Shown here piece after piece: positions 11,091-21,669 of a DNA stretch of 64,000 bases; the first letter of the stretch is position 1, and each line of letters begins with the position of its first letter. Both the position numbers and the translations under genes were made by a program. The stretch is from Blasia pusilla (taxonomy: Eukaryota > Marchantiophyta > Marchantiopsida > Blasiales): positions 14,384,001 through 14,448,000 of the forward strand of contig CM114273.1 in assembly GCA_050084515.1 (NCBI GenBank), read 5' to 3'. Under the pieces are notes generated by a model. The model saw only the letters and a program-made list of their open reading frames with translations, ran no database searches and was not told where the DNA came from.

Positions 11091-11489
11091 GGCTCAGCAA
11101 AGATGGATGCGAGTGTCATCCATGCCGTCACGTCCACGAGTTGGACCATTGCCTCTGTGGTCAGACAGGCATTGGTGGGGGGCGAGACGAGGAGAGATAG
11201 GCACCCATGGACTTCTGGGGACGTCGTTCGAGCGAGAGAGTGCGAAGGCGGCTAGAGTAGCACATGTTCATTTTTCGGATGTGGAGCATGGTGTAGGAGG
11301 TCGAGTGGGTGGGTTTGCGGAGGTGGCTAGGGGTTGCTACAAAGCAACCAAAGCCAGAGGTTGCGTCCTCTCCGAGTGAGGTCACGATGGAGACTTGGGA
11401 GCCTGTGATAGGTCTCAAGTTGATAAGAGGAGAGCGACCGCGAGTTCATACGTTTTTGAGAGGGAATGTCATTTGTTTTGCCTTCAGTA
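11091..11489 (+). other. linker between methyltransferase and RT in copy 1
   Basis: Degenerate sequence matching copy 2 up to about 11265. Its left end corresponds to the last sequence copy 2 retains before its RT deletion. No domain seen. Confidence 0.45.
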
Positions 11490-12440
11490 TGAGAGGCTTG
11501 GGTATGCTGAAGGGTCCCGGGATACGGATTGAGTTGGCTAGTGATACGTCGATCTTTCGTCGACCCTCTGGTATTCTACGATATGGAGCGAGCCTTGATT
11601 GAGAGCAGGAGTCAGGACTTGTTGGAGGCAGGACTTGTGGAGTTGTCACATGGGGAGTATGCATTTGCCACAGTCATGCCGGCGAAGAAGGATATGTATG
11701 GCAATTGGACGGATAGGCGGATGTGTGGAGATTACCGTCGTATCAACCGATGCAGGCGAGGTCGGATCGATGCGCCATGCCTACTCTGAGGAGATCTTTG
11801 ATGCGGTAGGGCATGCAAAGATCTTGATTTTAGATCTCCGTCTTTGGCTATCATCGGCTTCCTATCGAGTTGGAGGACAAGGAGAAGACAACATTCTGGG
11901 GAATAGATCGGTTCGGGAGAGATTGCTTGCATCAGTGGCGGTTCTTACCATTTGGGTTGAAGAACGCGCCTGCAGAGTTTCAGAGAGTGATGGATAAGAT
12001 TCTGGCTAGCTTGGATTTTGTACGATGTTACATAGATGATATTCTTATCTTCAGTTCCACGGTTGAGGAGCATGAGCGACACTTGGAGGAGGTATTTCGG
12101 CGATTGCAGTAACATGGACTCAAGTTACATTCAGGCAAGTGCAGATTCTTTCAGGAGCAGATTGAGTACTTGGGACACACCATATACCCGAGTGGGTTAG
12201 GCGTTCAGCAGACGAAGGTAGAGGCTATTGCGTAGATTCCATGCCCTACAGATGTGAGTCGAGTCCGAGAATTTCTTGGATTGGCGAACTTCTATCGACG
12301 GTATGTCAAGGGTTTTAGTGCGATCGCAAAGTCTTTGACCTTGTTGACGAGACTTGATCAGGTGTGGTTGTGGGGAGATGGTCAGGAGCGAGCATTTCAG
12401 GAGCTTAAGGAGAGGTTGACGTCCTCACCCATTTTATAGA
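11490..12440 (+). pseudogene. gypsy copy 1 reverse transcriptase
   Basis: Ty3/gypsy RT in several frames: GIRIEL, then LLEAGLVELSHGEYAFATV, MPAKKDMYGNW, RMCGDYRRIN, a damaged palm segment near 11800-11870, FLPFGLKNAPAEFQRVMD, and the catalytic YIDD at 12029-12040. The connection continues with EYLGHTI and VREFLGLANFYRRYVKGFS. At least two frame changes (near 11550 and 11790-11870) and stops at 12109-12111, 12233-12235 and 12437-12439 inactivate it. This is the only RT of the family in the window, because copy 2 has lost this segment. Confidence 0.9.
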
Positions 12441-12770
12441 GACCGATTAGGGGTCGCCCATTCCAATTACATACGGATTGGAGCATGTTGGGTCTAGGAG
12501 CAGTGCTTACTCAAAGGGATGACGAGGAGAGGGAGTTCGTTGTGGCTTACGCGAGCCGATCGAACAACATTGCAGAGGCGAAGTATAGCTAGAGAGTGCT
12601 TGGCTGCAGTGTGGGCCGTGGCACATTTTAGGTGCTATTTATTCGGCAACCCTTTCACACTTATCACTGATCATCAGCCGTTGAGGTGGTTGATGGAGTC
12701 CGACAAGCTTACGGGCAAGCTTGCCAGGTGGGCTCTATTACTACAGGATTCTTTGGATGATGAGTCTTTG
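12441..12770 (+). pseudogene. gypsy copy 1 RNase H
   Basis: The RNase H fold is recognisable: LHTDWSMLGLGAVLTQ (first Asp), RECLAAVWAVAHFRCYL (Glu), ITDHQPLRWLM (Asp). The final part with the HADGLSR motif, present in copy 2 near 44385-44405, is missing. A frameshift lies near 12590, where the frame changes between AEAKYS and RECLAAVW. Confidence 0.85.
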
Positions 12771-12869
12771 GATCCGGAGGTTAGTGAGGAGGCGAAAGGT
12801 GGTCGTGATATTCATGACGACATGGAGGTTGTGGAGTTCTTGCACACTGACGTCATTGCGAGTACAGTG

Positions 12870-13043
12870 AGTGCTAGGGAGCGGGATCGGATCCTACAGA
12901 GAGCCAAGAGGTTCAGGTGGGAGGGGACTCATATTTTGCGGGTATGGGGAGATGGTAGGATACGAGTGGTACCTCATCCTTCCCAGCGAGCACGTGTAGT
13001 GCGACATGCCCATGAGGAGTTGGGACATTTCGAAGTAAAGCGT
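12870..13043 (+). pseudogene. gypsy copy 1 integrase, N-terminal part
   Basis: Encodes the segment before the integrase zinc finger (RWEGTHILRVWGDGRIRVVP) and the two histidines of the HHCC finger in RHAHEELGHF. The frame is cut at 13043 by an insertion; the two cysteines follow after it, near 14400. Confidence 0.85.
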
Positions 13044-14323
13044 TGTCGTGTCGAGAGCCTTTCTTCGAGCAAGGGCGGGCCTTCTAGCTGCGGCGGACGC
13101 GGTTGATGCAAGATGAATTCTCTGAGAAGATCTCCTTTTTCAATATAAAATTATTATATACACTCTCCATTCTCTCACGACAGGTATCACAAATGGAAGT
13201 GCCGAGGCGATCACTTCTTCGTAACATCGGACCCCGAAATTCCTAACTATAAAATCCTTATAAACTATTTTACGCTTGTATACAAGGAAGATAGCACAAC
13301 TAGTGTTAAACCCTACTTGAGCAGGCCTATTGACGTCCATGGATCGCTATATAAGGACATACAAAGTACAATCCCATGTCCTTCCATATGTGACGATGGG
13401 AAGGATCACCGGAGTTGGAGATTGAATGACCTGGTTCATGAACACCTCCCCAAAGTGATAAACTAAATAGTGAGTGAACTAGTGCCTATCTACAAAGAGT
13501 ATCTTGACATGGTATGGATTAAGGAAAGGAAAGTATTGCACAACTCGTGCTCCACCCCTATCCATGCTTGACAGACATTCTCTATTCTCCTCACGAATGG
13601 GTTTTGGCGGAATTATTTTCCCAAGAGGGGTAATCCACTCTCATTGGGGAAGTAACAAGCCAAAACATTCACTATTTTAGTATGACTAAACTCCTCTAAG
13701 GTGACAAACCTCTCATCTCCACACACACATACACACACACCACACTCTAGAAACCTCTCGAAGAATAGACCATGGTCAAGTTACTCTCCCAAGAGGGGTG
13801 ATCCACTCTCATTGGAAGAGCAAGCAATCCCAAAGTCATACACTCAAGAGCGACATGAAAGACTCAAGATGTGGAATAGAAAGTGATGAACCCTTGAAGG
13901 TCCCTCCTCTTTATATCTTTACAAGAGATCCACAAGAGTACGAAATATAGCTTATCTTATCTTGTGCCACATGGCTTCCTCTCAAGGCTTAGCCAATCAC
14001 ATTTTTACACAAGTAAATTTCCTCTTATCTCTTCCAAAATATCCTCTTTTACCCACTTGATATTTTCCAAATTACCACAACTAACCTAGCCACCAACCAA
14101 GACTACTTTTGCTTTTCATTAAAGCAACTACTTTACTTTTATAAAGTTATCTTTTATTTATTACCTTTTTTTCTAAAGTTGGGCCCGCATAAAAGAGGCA
14201 CCATAAAGAGGTTTAAACATAAGAATTTCCTTTTTCTAAGCCAATTTACTTAATACTAATGAAACTCTATCTAACACTTAATGACGAAGGAATTTACATA
14301 TTGGTTGATTTTACTATACGACA
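13044..14323. mobile_element. 1.28 kb insertion in copy 1 integrase, probable solo LTR
   Basis: The uninterrupted site in copy 2 reads AAAGCGTACTTAC. In copy 1 the same sequence is split, with GCGT on the left and ACGT on the right (four bases, one mismatch). The insert begins TGTCGTG and ends ATACGACA, which fits the TG...CA ends of an LTR; TGTCGT and ACGACA are also inverted repeats. It is AT-rich, non-coding and carries an internal duplicated motif (AAGAGGGGTxATCCACTCTC at about 13622 and 13792). A small terminal-inverted-repeat DNA element is the alternative. Confidence 0.65.
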
Positions 14324-14329
14324 ACGTAC

Positions 14330-15413
14330 TTACAGCTTACTCCAGGTTCAGTATTGGTGGCGCGACATGCATATTGGGGTACAACAGTTTGTGGCCATAT
14401 GTATGGTATGTGATAGAGTGCGAGCATCCTTCAATGCTCCCACTCCGCAGTTACATCCTTTGCTGATTATGGGTTTAGGTTATCGGTGGAGTTTAGACTT
14501 TGCGGGATCTTTGCCATTGACAGGGCGTCATCATAGGTACGTGTTGATCATGGTGGATCATTTCTCCAAGTGGATAGAGTTGGTGGCACTACCAGACAAG
14601 GTGAGCGAGGGAACAACTTATGCGTTTCTAGATCGTGTGCTTAGTCACTTTGGTGCACCGGCGGTGGTGTTGACTGACCAGGGTACCGAGTTCAGGGGAG
14701 AGTTTCAGGCCTTGTGTGATCAGGCGCTGATAGATCACCGCACCACGTCCAGAGATCATCCTAAGGCGGATGGGTTGGCGGAGAGAGTGGTACAGACGGT
14801 GAAGAGAGGATTGCGCAAGTATGGCTTGCAGCGGGGACAGTTGAGGGAGTGGGACCTACAGTTGCCATGGTTGGCTATGGGTTATCGCTTTAGCCGCCAG
14901 GCATCCTTGGCGTCATTTTCACCGTACTTTTTGCTCTTTGGGAGAGAGCCAGATTTACCGCAACGATTCGACGTGACATGGCGGAGGTGTTAGATCTTGA
15001 TGATCAGATGTGTGGGTACAAGCATGTTCTCGGAGGGCAGAAGTTTTTCGTAGAGTTATGCCTATGGCCTTTGAGAACTTAGCTATTGCCCAACATAGAG
15101 ATACATTGAGGTACGCGACCATTTGTGGAGGAGGTTATCGTCCAGGGATTATGAGGTTTCATCCTGGAGATTACGTGTATTTATAGCAGGCGGCACCCAC
15201 AACGCTAGATGTCACTACAGGGCGCACGATCCTACGTGTGCGCGAGGTATTACCGACCGGAGTCCTCATGTTGGAGGGACGGGATGGTATGGTTTGGAAG
15301 GATCATGTGCGCAATTGTGCGCCATATCATCTTCCGAACGTAGATGGGACGGTGGATCCGAGCTTGGCAGTGGTACCTGCAGGCTTGAGGTATGTCCAAT
15401 GTGGTGCTTGAGA
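14330..15413 (+). pseudogene. gypsy copy 1 integrase core, C-terminus and PHD stub
   Basis: The HHCC cysteines (CMVC near 14399) are followed by an integrase core with all three catalytic residues: WSLDF (Asp 14496-14498), TDQGTEF (Asp 14676-14678) and ADGLAERVVQ (Glu 14781-14783), the last two 35 codons apart. The core frame ends at about 14990 and is continued in other frames (FHPGDYVYL, EVLPTGVLMLEGRDGMVWKD, CHLPNVDGTVDPS-like). The homologue of the PHD finger begins at about 15388 (first Cys replaced by Tyr, then QCGA) but runs into a stop and breaks off. Confidence 0.85.
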
Positions 15414-15416
15414 TGA

Positions 15417-17807
15417 TAGGATGCTTTCCTCAAAATGAAAAGTGATCTTGGAGAGAAGAACAAGGTAGAAAAACTCACTCCACTGATGGAGAGGGATGGA
15501 ACTCTGTAAATCTGACAATCTTATTGGTTCGGGAAACAATGTTACCCAAGTTAATCTAAACCAACGACCTTTTGTGGAAGTTTTGTTGGGTAAGACTTTA
15601 GTAGCTCGTGGGAAGACCAATACGAAAAAAATATGAAATTCTCAAGAGCAGATGGTCTACTACAATACAAGGCAGTGGGATGAATGCAAGGTGTGGATGC
15701 ATTCTTGTATAGTTTGGTTCTGCGACTAGGCGGATTGCAATAAATGTAATGGACAACTTGAGACCTATAAATCATGGGAATTTGCATAGATGTGAGAGCA
15801 TCTTCTATAGAGGATATGGATCTATTAAGCACAACACCAGATACTAGGCGGAACTTCACATCGTCTAGTCCATCAAGCCCAAGGCATCTAGCTGACTCTG
15901 TGTCAATATCTAAAGCTCACACTTCAACACATATTTCAATAAATAAAATGACCAATCAGAGTTGGTTACTCTGTGAATATTAAAGTGAGAACCCCAAAAA
16001 AGAAAAAAGAAGAGGGTGGTAGGGTAATATATTACGATATTCGGAGGAAGGCCTATAATAGGACCATTTCATAGTGATTGGATCAATGAATGGCTGAGGG
16101 TTAGAATTGACATCTGCAGGGAATCCATGCCGACAATATGGCCTCCGGTTCCTTTTCTTGACTATGCATATGTCTTCTTTGCACCTATGGAGTTGCTTGT
16201 GCAAAACCAAATCTAACAATGGTTGGGAGGGTGATTTTTGGTTGTGGGAACCCTTCAAGACAGATGATGTAGTATTGGTGAAGGGTATGTAGGCACATAT
16301 TTCAGATGTGACCCAATATAATTCAAATTGATCAATCCATAAAATCATATGACAATGCACACTTCCTCTACCGTGCAATTTGTAATGGATCAAATAGTCG
16401 TTAACGGTTCCTAGTATGCATGTGCTTGAGAAGATGAATAAGGAGAGGAAGGAGTGCAGCCTCATGTGGAAAAGTTGCGCGCATTCACCTAGAGCGTCAT
16501 GCCATGTGAAGTCAAGGTTGAATGTTCTAAGTATGGACTCAATCTCATCAAACTCGGCCCATCTTCTAGCAGATACTTCATCAGAAGTGAAGGTAAGAAA
16601 TAAATGGGGCATGCCCCACTTGTGTACCATAGCATTGAGATCTTTAAGGTGGCGCCTATGCCAACCTGGGCTACCACGAATTTGAGGGCTTATTGAATAT
16701 TTGGACAATTGATGATAGAGAGATTTGTCACTTAGGGAAGGCTTCTGTTTGCGGAAGTGATCTAGCTCCCCATTAGAATAAAATTTTTGGACGTAGAGCA
16801 CAAGGCTACAACTTGGCGGATTTGATGCATGAGTAGAGAATATAGCTTGTACAAAGAAAAGACATTAAACTGTTGGTGTGATCTTATCTTCATGTAATCT
16901 GAAAGGGTAGACTGTCCAGCAAAGTAGCCACGATGAAAGGGAAACATAAAAGGGAAGGAGGAAATTTCTACACTTAGGTTGGGGTCAATAGAAGCACCAG
17001 ATGTTATGAGCTCTTCGTGGGAAGAGGCATTGGCATTGTAATGCTGCCATTGTCGAGTATATCAATGGAAGTGCTTCTACGAACATGTAGAGAGTAGGCA
17101 ACGTCTTGCAAAATATTTAAATCATGATGGTATGGATCGTGGTTCATGCTATAGGTGGCTTGGCCCTTATCTCGAGAGGATTTTACTTTATTTTCAACAG
17201 ACGAGGCGGGGAGCACAACTAATCATGTGGATGGGCTTGGTAACTCAATGAGCGTTTTGTAATCCATGTATAAAGGGTTAATCTGCATGTTTATTGTGAT
17301 TTTTTTTGGATTTCGGGTGGAATAGATGATTGGTCTTACCACACTATTAGTGATGTTAAGCCCAATAAAAGGAGAATCAATCAATGAGTATGGGGAGAAA
17401 AAGCCCTTGTGGAAACCGTTGAATTTCTTTTGCACCCCTATCCTAGAGGCTAGTATGGATAAGAGTTGAAGCTGGAGTGGGTTCGCACACAAGATAGTTC
17501 TTATGTACAAGGGTGTTATGTAGGCATTGAGATGTGTATGAGGTTCATTGCCAATGCAGAGGTTGCAAACATAGAATTTTTCTGGTTGAGGTATGATGTA
17601 TTCCCTGAGGAAGCCATTGCATAAAGCATATGGTGGGTTCATACTAGTCTCAAGTACACTCATGGTTGTGTGTGGGTTGTAATATAAGACATATCCGCGG
17701 TAACCACAACATTGCATCTTCTTAATTGAAGATGCCCATAAGTTCTGCCATTTGTGCAGGTGTGCATCAACAAAAGACAAATCTCTACATTGTGGCCTAC
17801 AGTTCAT
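15417..17807 (-). pseudogene. Helitron Rep (HUH) protein, N-terminal half
   Basis: Minus-strand coding in several broken frames. 17223-17807 is the Helitron N-terminal region. 16762-16947 contains the stretch before the Rep domain. 15980-16801 carries the Helitron-like N domain (GSPGWHRRHLKDLNAMV, PHLFLTFTS) and the HUH nuclease motif HGRGSVHCHMILWI near 16350. Below 15980 the sequence still follows the family (SSIEDALTSMQIPMI, later EFFYLVLLSKITFHFEES) until about 15420, where gypsy copy 1 begins. The helicase C-terminus of the same orientation reappears at 5.16 kb, so the gypsy element very likely inserted into this Helitron. Multiple stops and frameshifts show it is dead. Confidence 0.85.
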
Positions 17808-19688
17808 CTTTCTTGCCAGAGCAACTCTGAATCAGATTTTAATACGAAGCTGAGCTAATCTAGATTTCCTAAGGGGTATTGATCTTGTTCTTATGGTTCG
17901 CTTCTACTTACTAGTGGAAGGGATGTGTATACTATTCCCCATGAGTGGCTAATAGCAAGTGATAGTGACAAGTGGAGATGTCTTGGTTGTGGCTTGCCTG
18001 AAGAATCTCCAGAGGTGAATTGGAGTGGTTGCTGATTATTTACTTAGACTGAGTGGGGTCTTCGGATTGAATATGTTTTGGTAAAGGTGTAAGTTCAAAG
18101 ATTTCAACTAAAGATATGTGGAATTTTGGAGGTTAGAATGCGCAAAGACATCAGCAGGCAGAATGAGCTTCGTCCAATATAGGTGATTCTTCACATTCCC
18201 AGAGGTCTACTTCTGAAAAACCGGATGATGTGTTTAAAATTTTGGTTTGGTGGAAGTAGAGTAGTTGTTGGTTTTCTGTGTTAGGGTATATAACTCGCCA
18301 CCGAGCCAATTGGTTTTATCAAATTTCAAGGATGAGGGAAGGTATAAGGAACTTAGAGAAATATCCGACTTATGAAGCAATGGGCATGGATGGGCTGAAT
18401 CAAGGGGAAAAATTGTATTTGAGGCAAAAGATTCAAATTCCGCCTGCTTTGATATGAGTTCGTGCTATAAGAATACTAGGGTTATAGAGTAAACCCCCAA
18501 CGTCATGAAAGCTCAAATCATAGATGGACGAAATGTTCGAGGCCAAAGTGCATAGGGACATGAGCAGACAGATGCAACTTGGCCGAATTGAAGTCGAGTC
18601 TTGATATCTAATGAGCTATACTGTGATCAGCTCGCTACAGAGTTCAAATTTTTCCTTCGTGCAGGTAGACTAGCTTTAGGTTACCCTCTCCTACCCAGGT
18701 TTGCAACTCCCGACATCATGTGGATCTTATGGATTACCGGTTTGGTAGTAGATACAAGGGATTTCACAAGGAAGTGGCACAAGGAAGTGGCAATATTGAA
18801 TATATTGTTCAAAATCTCACAGAGCTCTCCTTGACTTCTCTAGAAGATGGATTATCATGAGCAAGTCTTATAGATAGTGGATATGGAATGCTCGAGCATG
18901 CTTGATGGACGTTGGGTGTATTTATTCGCACTCTGAGTGACAGTTATTCGCAGGGAGCATGACACAAATGGAGGGAGCGAATGAATAGGTCTAATGGAAG
19001 GCTTAAATGCTAGTTGAGGCGGGAGATCTTAAGTCTGCCTGCTTCCATTTGAATGAAATGTCACCAGCAAAGGTGTTAGATATAGGAAAAGCACAATAAT
19101 ACACATCTATATTGCTATAGTATAAGTGTGCCACAAAAATTGAGAAAAAGTAGGAGAAGCCACAACTCAGTTAAGAAATAGGAAACCTCGTTTGAAGGTT
19201 ATTGGTCGAATTAGAACGCAGATGTCACCACCAGTTGAATTGTATACGTCCACTATTGCAGTAAACACCTGCAAGTGATGGAAAGACACGGGTTAGACAT
19301 ATATAGCCATCAATATAATAGTGTATCACAGTGAATGCACGTCTACATGAGCTTAAGCATGGTGCGTTGATTATCGGGTACGAAGACGTTGTTGTAATTG
19401 ATGCTGCATTTAGTGCCATGAGTTTTCCAATGTACTTCCAGATTCAAGAGTTCCGATGGCATCTGCGCAGACGGAGGTTCGCTCCAAGGACTAGTCAAGA
19501 AGGATGGCAGGAGCATCGCCCGCCGTGGTCAGTCTCGAGACCGATCTTAATTCTGCTACGACGGTAGAAAGTCATGTTCCACCCGAAGCTCATTGGGCCC
19601 GGTTCGAGCATGCAGTTCATTCTCATCGGCGCCGGTTGATGGACTTCTCTTCTTTCCATCATGTCATTCCGCCATCTCCGGTGGAACC
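17808..19688. other. intergenic, no recognised gene
   Basis: Possibly contains the 5' part of the minus-strand Helitron, but I found no recognisable terminus. No conserved protein or RNA gene seen. Confidence 0.5.
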
Positions 19689-19693
19689 CTTAA

Positions 19694-20723
19694 TGTCGCG
19701 ACCCTCATAACCAAACAACACCAAATAGGCGCCAAGCGAAACATTAGAACTCAAGGGAACTCACGCTGCGAGGTTTGCGCTTTGGAGAGGCGTTTGGAAA
19801 AGTCTCTTGGAAAAGTCTAAGAGACGAAATGCGGAACAGAGTTGTGCGTTTCATGCGTTAGTGGTCGCGACCAGGAAACCTAGACCAAACGCAAGCCAAG
19901 ACTTGAGATGAGTTGAGTCTTGGGAGGTTGGTTGCCAAAGAGGTGAGAACCAGTTTGGAACACGACTAGCGTTTGGGGGAATCTGACTGTGTTTAGGACC
20001 ATAACGTTGAGCTCCGAGATGCGTTTGGGACAAGTAAGGGCGCATTGGAAAGCTGATCTTAAGACGCTTCCGACGTACAAAGATTTCAGCAAACGCATAA
20101 GTACAGGCTGAGATATTGGCGGAAAACGATTGAGAGAGCAATCAGGTTGAGGGCCAATTGGAGAGGCCCGGGTGTCTTTCCCTAAATGAAGGGGGCCCCC
20201 GGAGATCCCCAGAAGTACTAGTAAGGGAGGAGTCTCTCCGAGATGTCTCGGGAAACGAATCCCCACTTTGGGCGCCAACCGGCGTTTTAGAGGCACGGGA
20301 TGGAACGAGAGTTTGGCGTGGGAACTCGAAACCCAAACCTGATCCAAGGGAGTGGACTTTGTACGCCACACTTGGATTCCAACCCGAGATTCACTTCGTG
20401 CGAGTCTTGATGAGGAACTCATTGGATGTCCATCGGACAGTTGGAACCGCTAGGCGCAAAACGCCGTTTCAGGTTCCTGAACCGACCAGAAAGTCTGTCC
20501 CAAGTCTTTCGAGATTTGTCCGTGTTGTAAACTGCGAAACTAGGAAGGTTGAGCTTGATGAGAGTCCAAGACGAGAACTCGGAAAGTAATCCCGCTGATT
20601 GATCCAAGACCCGACTAACCAAAGTGCGTGTTTGGATGCAGATCAGCGTTGAGAGCGTGACCTACTGAACGCACGCTTTCGCAACAAACAAGATTAATGT
20701 TCAAGGAGAGTAGGCGCATGACA
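19694..20723. repeat. solo LTR with target-site duplication CTTAA
   Basis: 1030 bp beginning TGTCGCGACCC and ending GCGCATGACA, flanked on both sides by the 5-bp direct repeat CTTAA (19689-19693 and 20724-20728). TG...CA ends with a perfect 5-bp duplication and no internal retroviral genes indicate a solo LTR left by recombination. It is related to the repeat at 21670-23475. Orientation is unknown. Confidence 0.85.
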
Positions 20724-20728
20724 CTTAA

Positions 20729-21669
20729 GCACGTGTAGTCATCTATACCCGCTTTCATAAGAGTGAACTTTTGCCATTCAATCTCGTTGTAGTCCATCAC
20801 TCTGCGAATCAAAATTGCGAGTGTGATTGTGCCGCAAACGAGAACTTGACGGTTTTGCATTGTTTTGCTCGGGGCATCGATGTTGGACAAAAAAAGGATT
20901 TCTGGCAAGGGAGATGAGTTCCTCGTTCGTTTTGCTGACTACAAATTGTGTATGTTCCAAGAGGGAGAGATATGAAGTTGCCGAATGGAATGGACTTGAA
21001 GTTCACTTGTATCGGGGTCTACGTGGGAGAAGGTGGACTCGAGAGGGGGCAGCCACCATTGGGTGGCCGATTGCTTCGGTGACAAGAACTCTGAAGGAGC
21101 ATTGAATGAGGAGAAAAGTGCAAGAAGAAACCCGCCTTATCTCTAAAGTGGACCCATCGCACTCCACTTAGTTGAATTCCGACAGCCCAGCAATACTCCG
21201 TTAAGCAAGATTTCCACGGCAATTGCACTCTGCTGAGAGCAAACGATACATACAAAGCACAGCACTCATGGCAAGTTTGTGGGAGTGAAGGGAGATGGGA
21301 TAACAAGAGCGGAAGTTGGGATCGTTCATAGAGCTCTTCAGTGCACCCTACATGCAATGCATCGGCGAACAAACGAGAAGGCAGAAAGTGCAAACAAATG
21401 AAGTGTGAAGTCCTGCGTTCAGCCATAACGCGAGTTGGCGCTCAAAATTCCCAACAGCCATGCCGCACTATTGAGAAATTCAATTAACTTGCATGCGTAG
21501 CATTAGGATCTCTTGTACGACCTCCACGGTGTCTCGTCTTTCGCCCATTAGTTCTGAGAGCAGTCTAGCGATATGACCCTAAACGAGCCAAGTAGAAACC
21601 ACTACAAAGCATGCAAGCACGGCGACTCTCAACGTAAGGGTAGTACCAGACTATGAGTCGTGTCTCTAT
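20729..21669. other. intergenic between two related solo LTRs, no recognised gene
   Basis: No retrotransposon genes lie between the two related LTRs. With the first LTR carrying its own target-site duplication, this stretch is host DNA or older repeat rather than the interior of a two-LTR element. The open frame 21019-21426 (minus) has no recognisable motif. Confidence 0.5.

Larger units (their letters stand above)
5160..15413 (+). mobile_element. Ty3/gypsy retrotransposon with DNA methyltransferase, copy 1 (decayed, 3'-truncated)
   Basis: Order read on the plus strand: 5' LTR 5160-5639, long leader, gag with two zinc knuckles, protease remnant, C5-cytosine methyltransferase, RT, RNase H, integrase, and the first few codons of a PHD finger. 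There is no 3' LTR: homology to copy 2 stops near 15400-15413 and minus-strand Helitron sequence resumes. The element is inserted inside that Helitron. It is inactivated by nonsense changes and frameshifts, loss of the protease active-site segment, loss of the end of RNase H, and a 1.28 kb insertion in the integrase (13044-14323). Copy 2 at 38.3-46.9 kb retains several parts missing here, while copy 1 retains the RT that copy 2 has lost. Confidence 0.9.
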
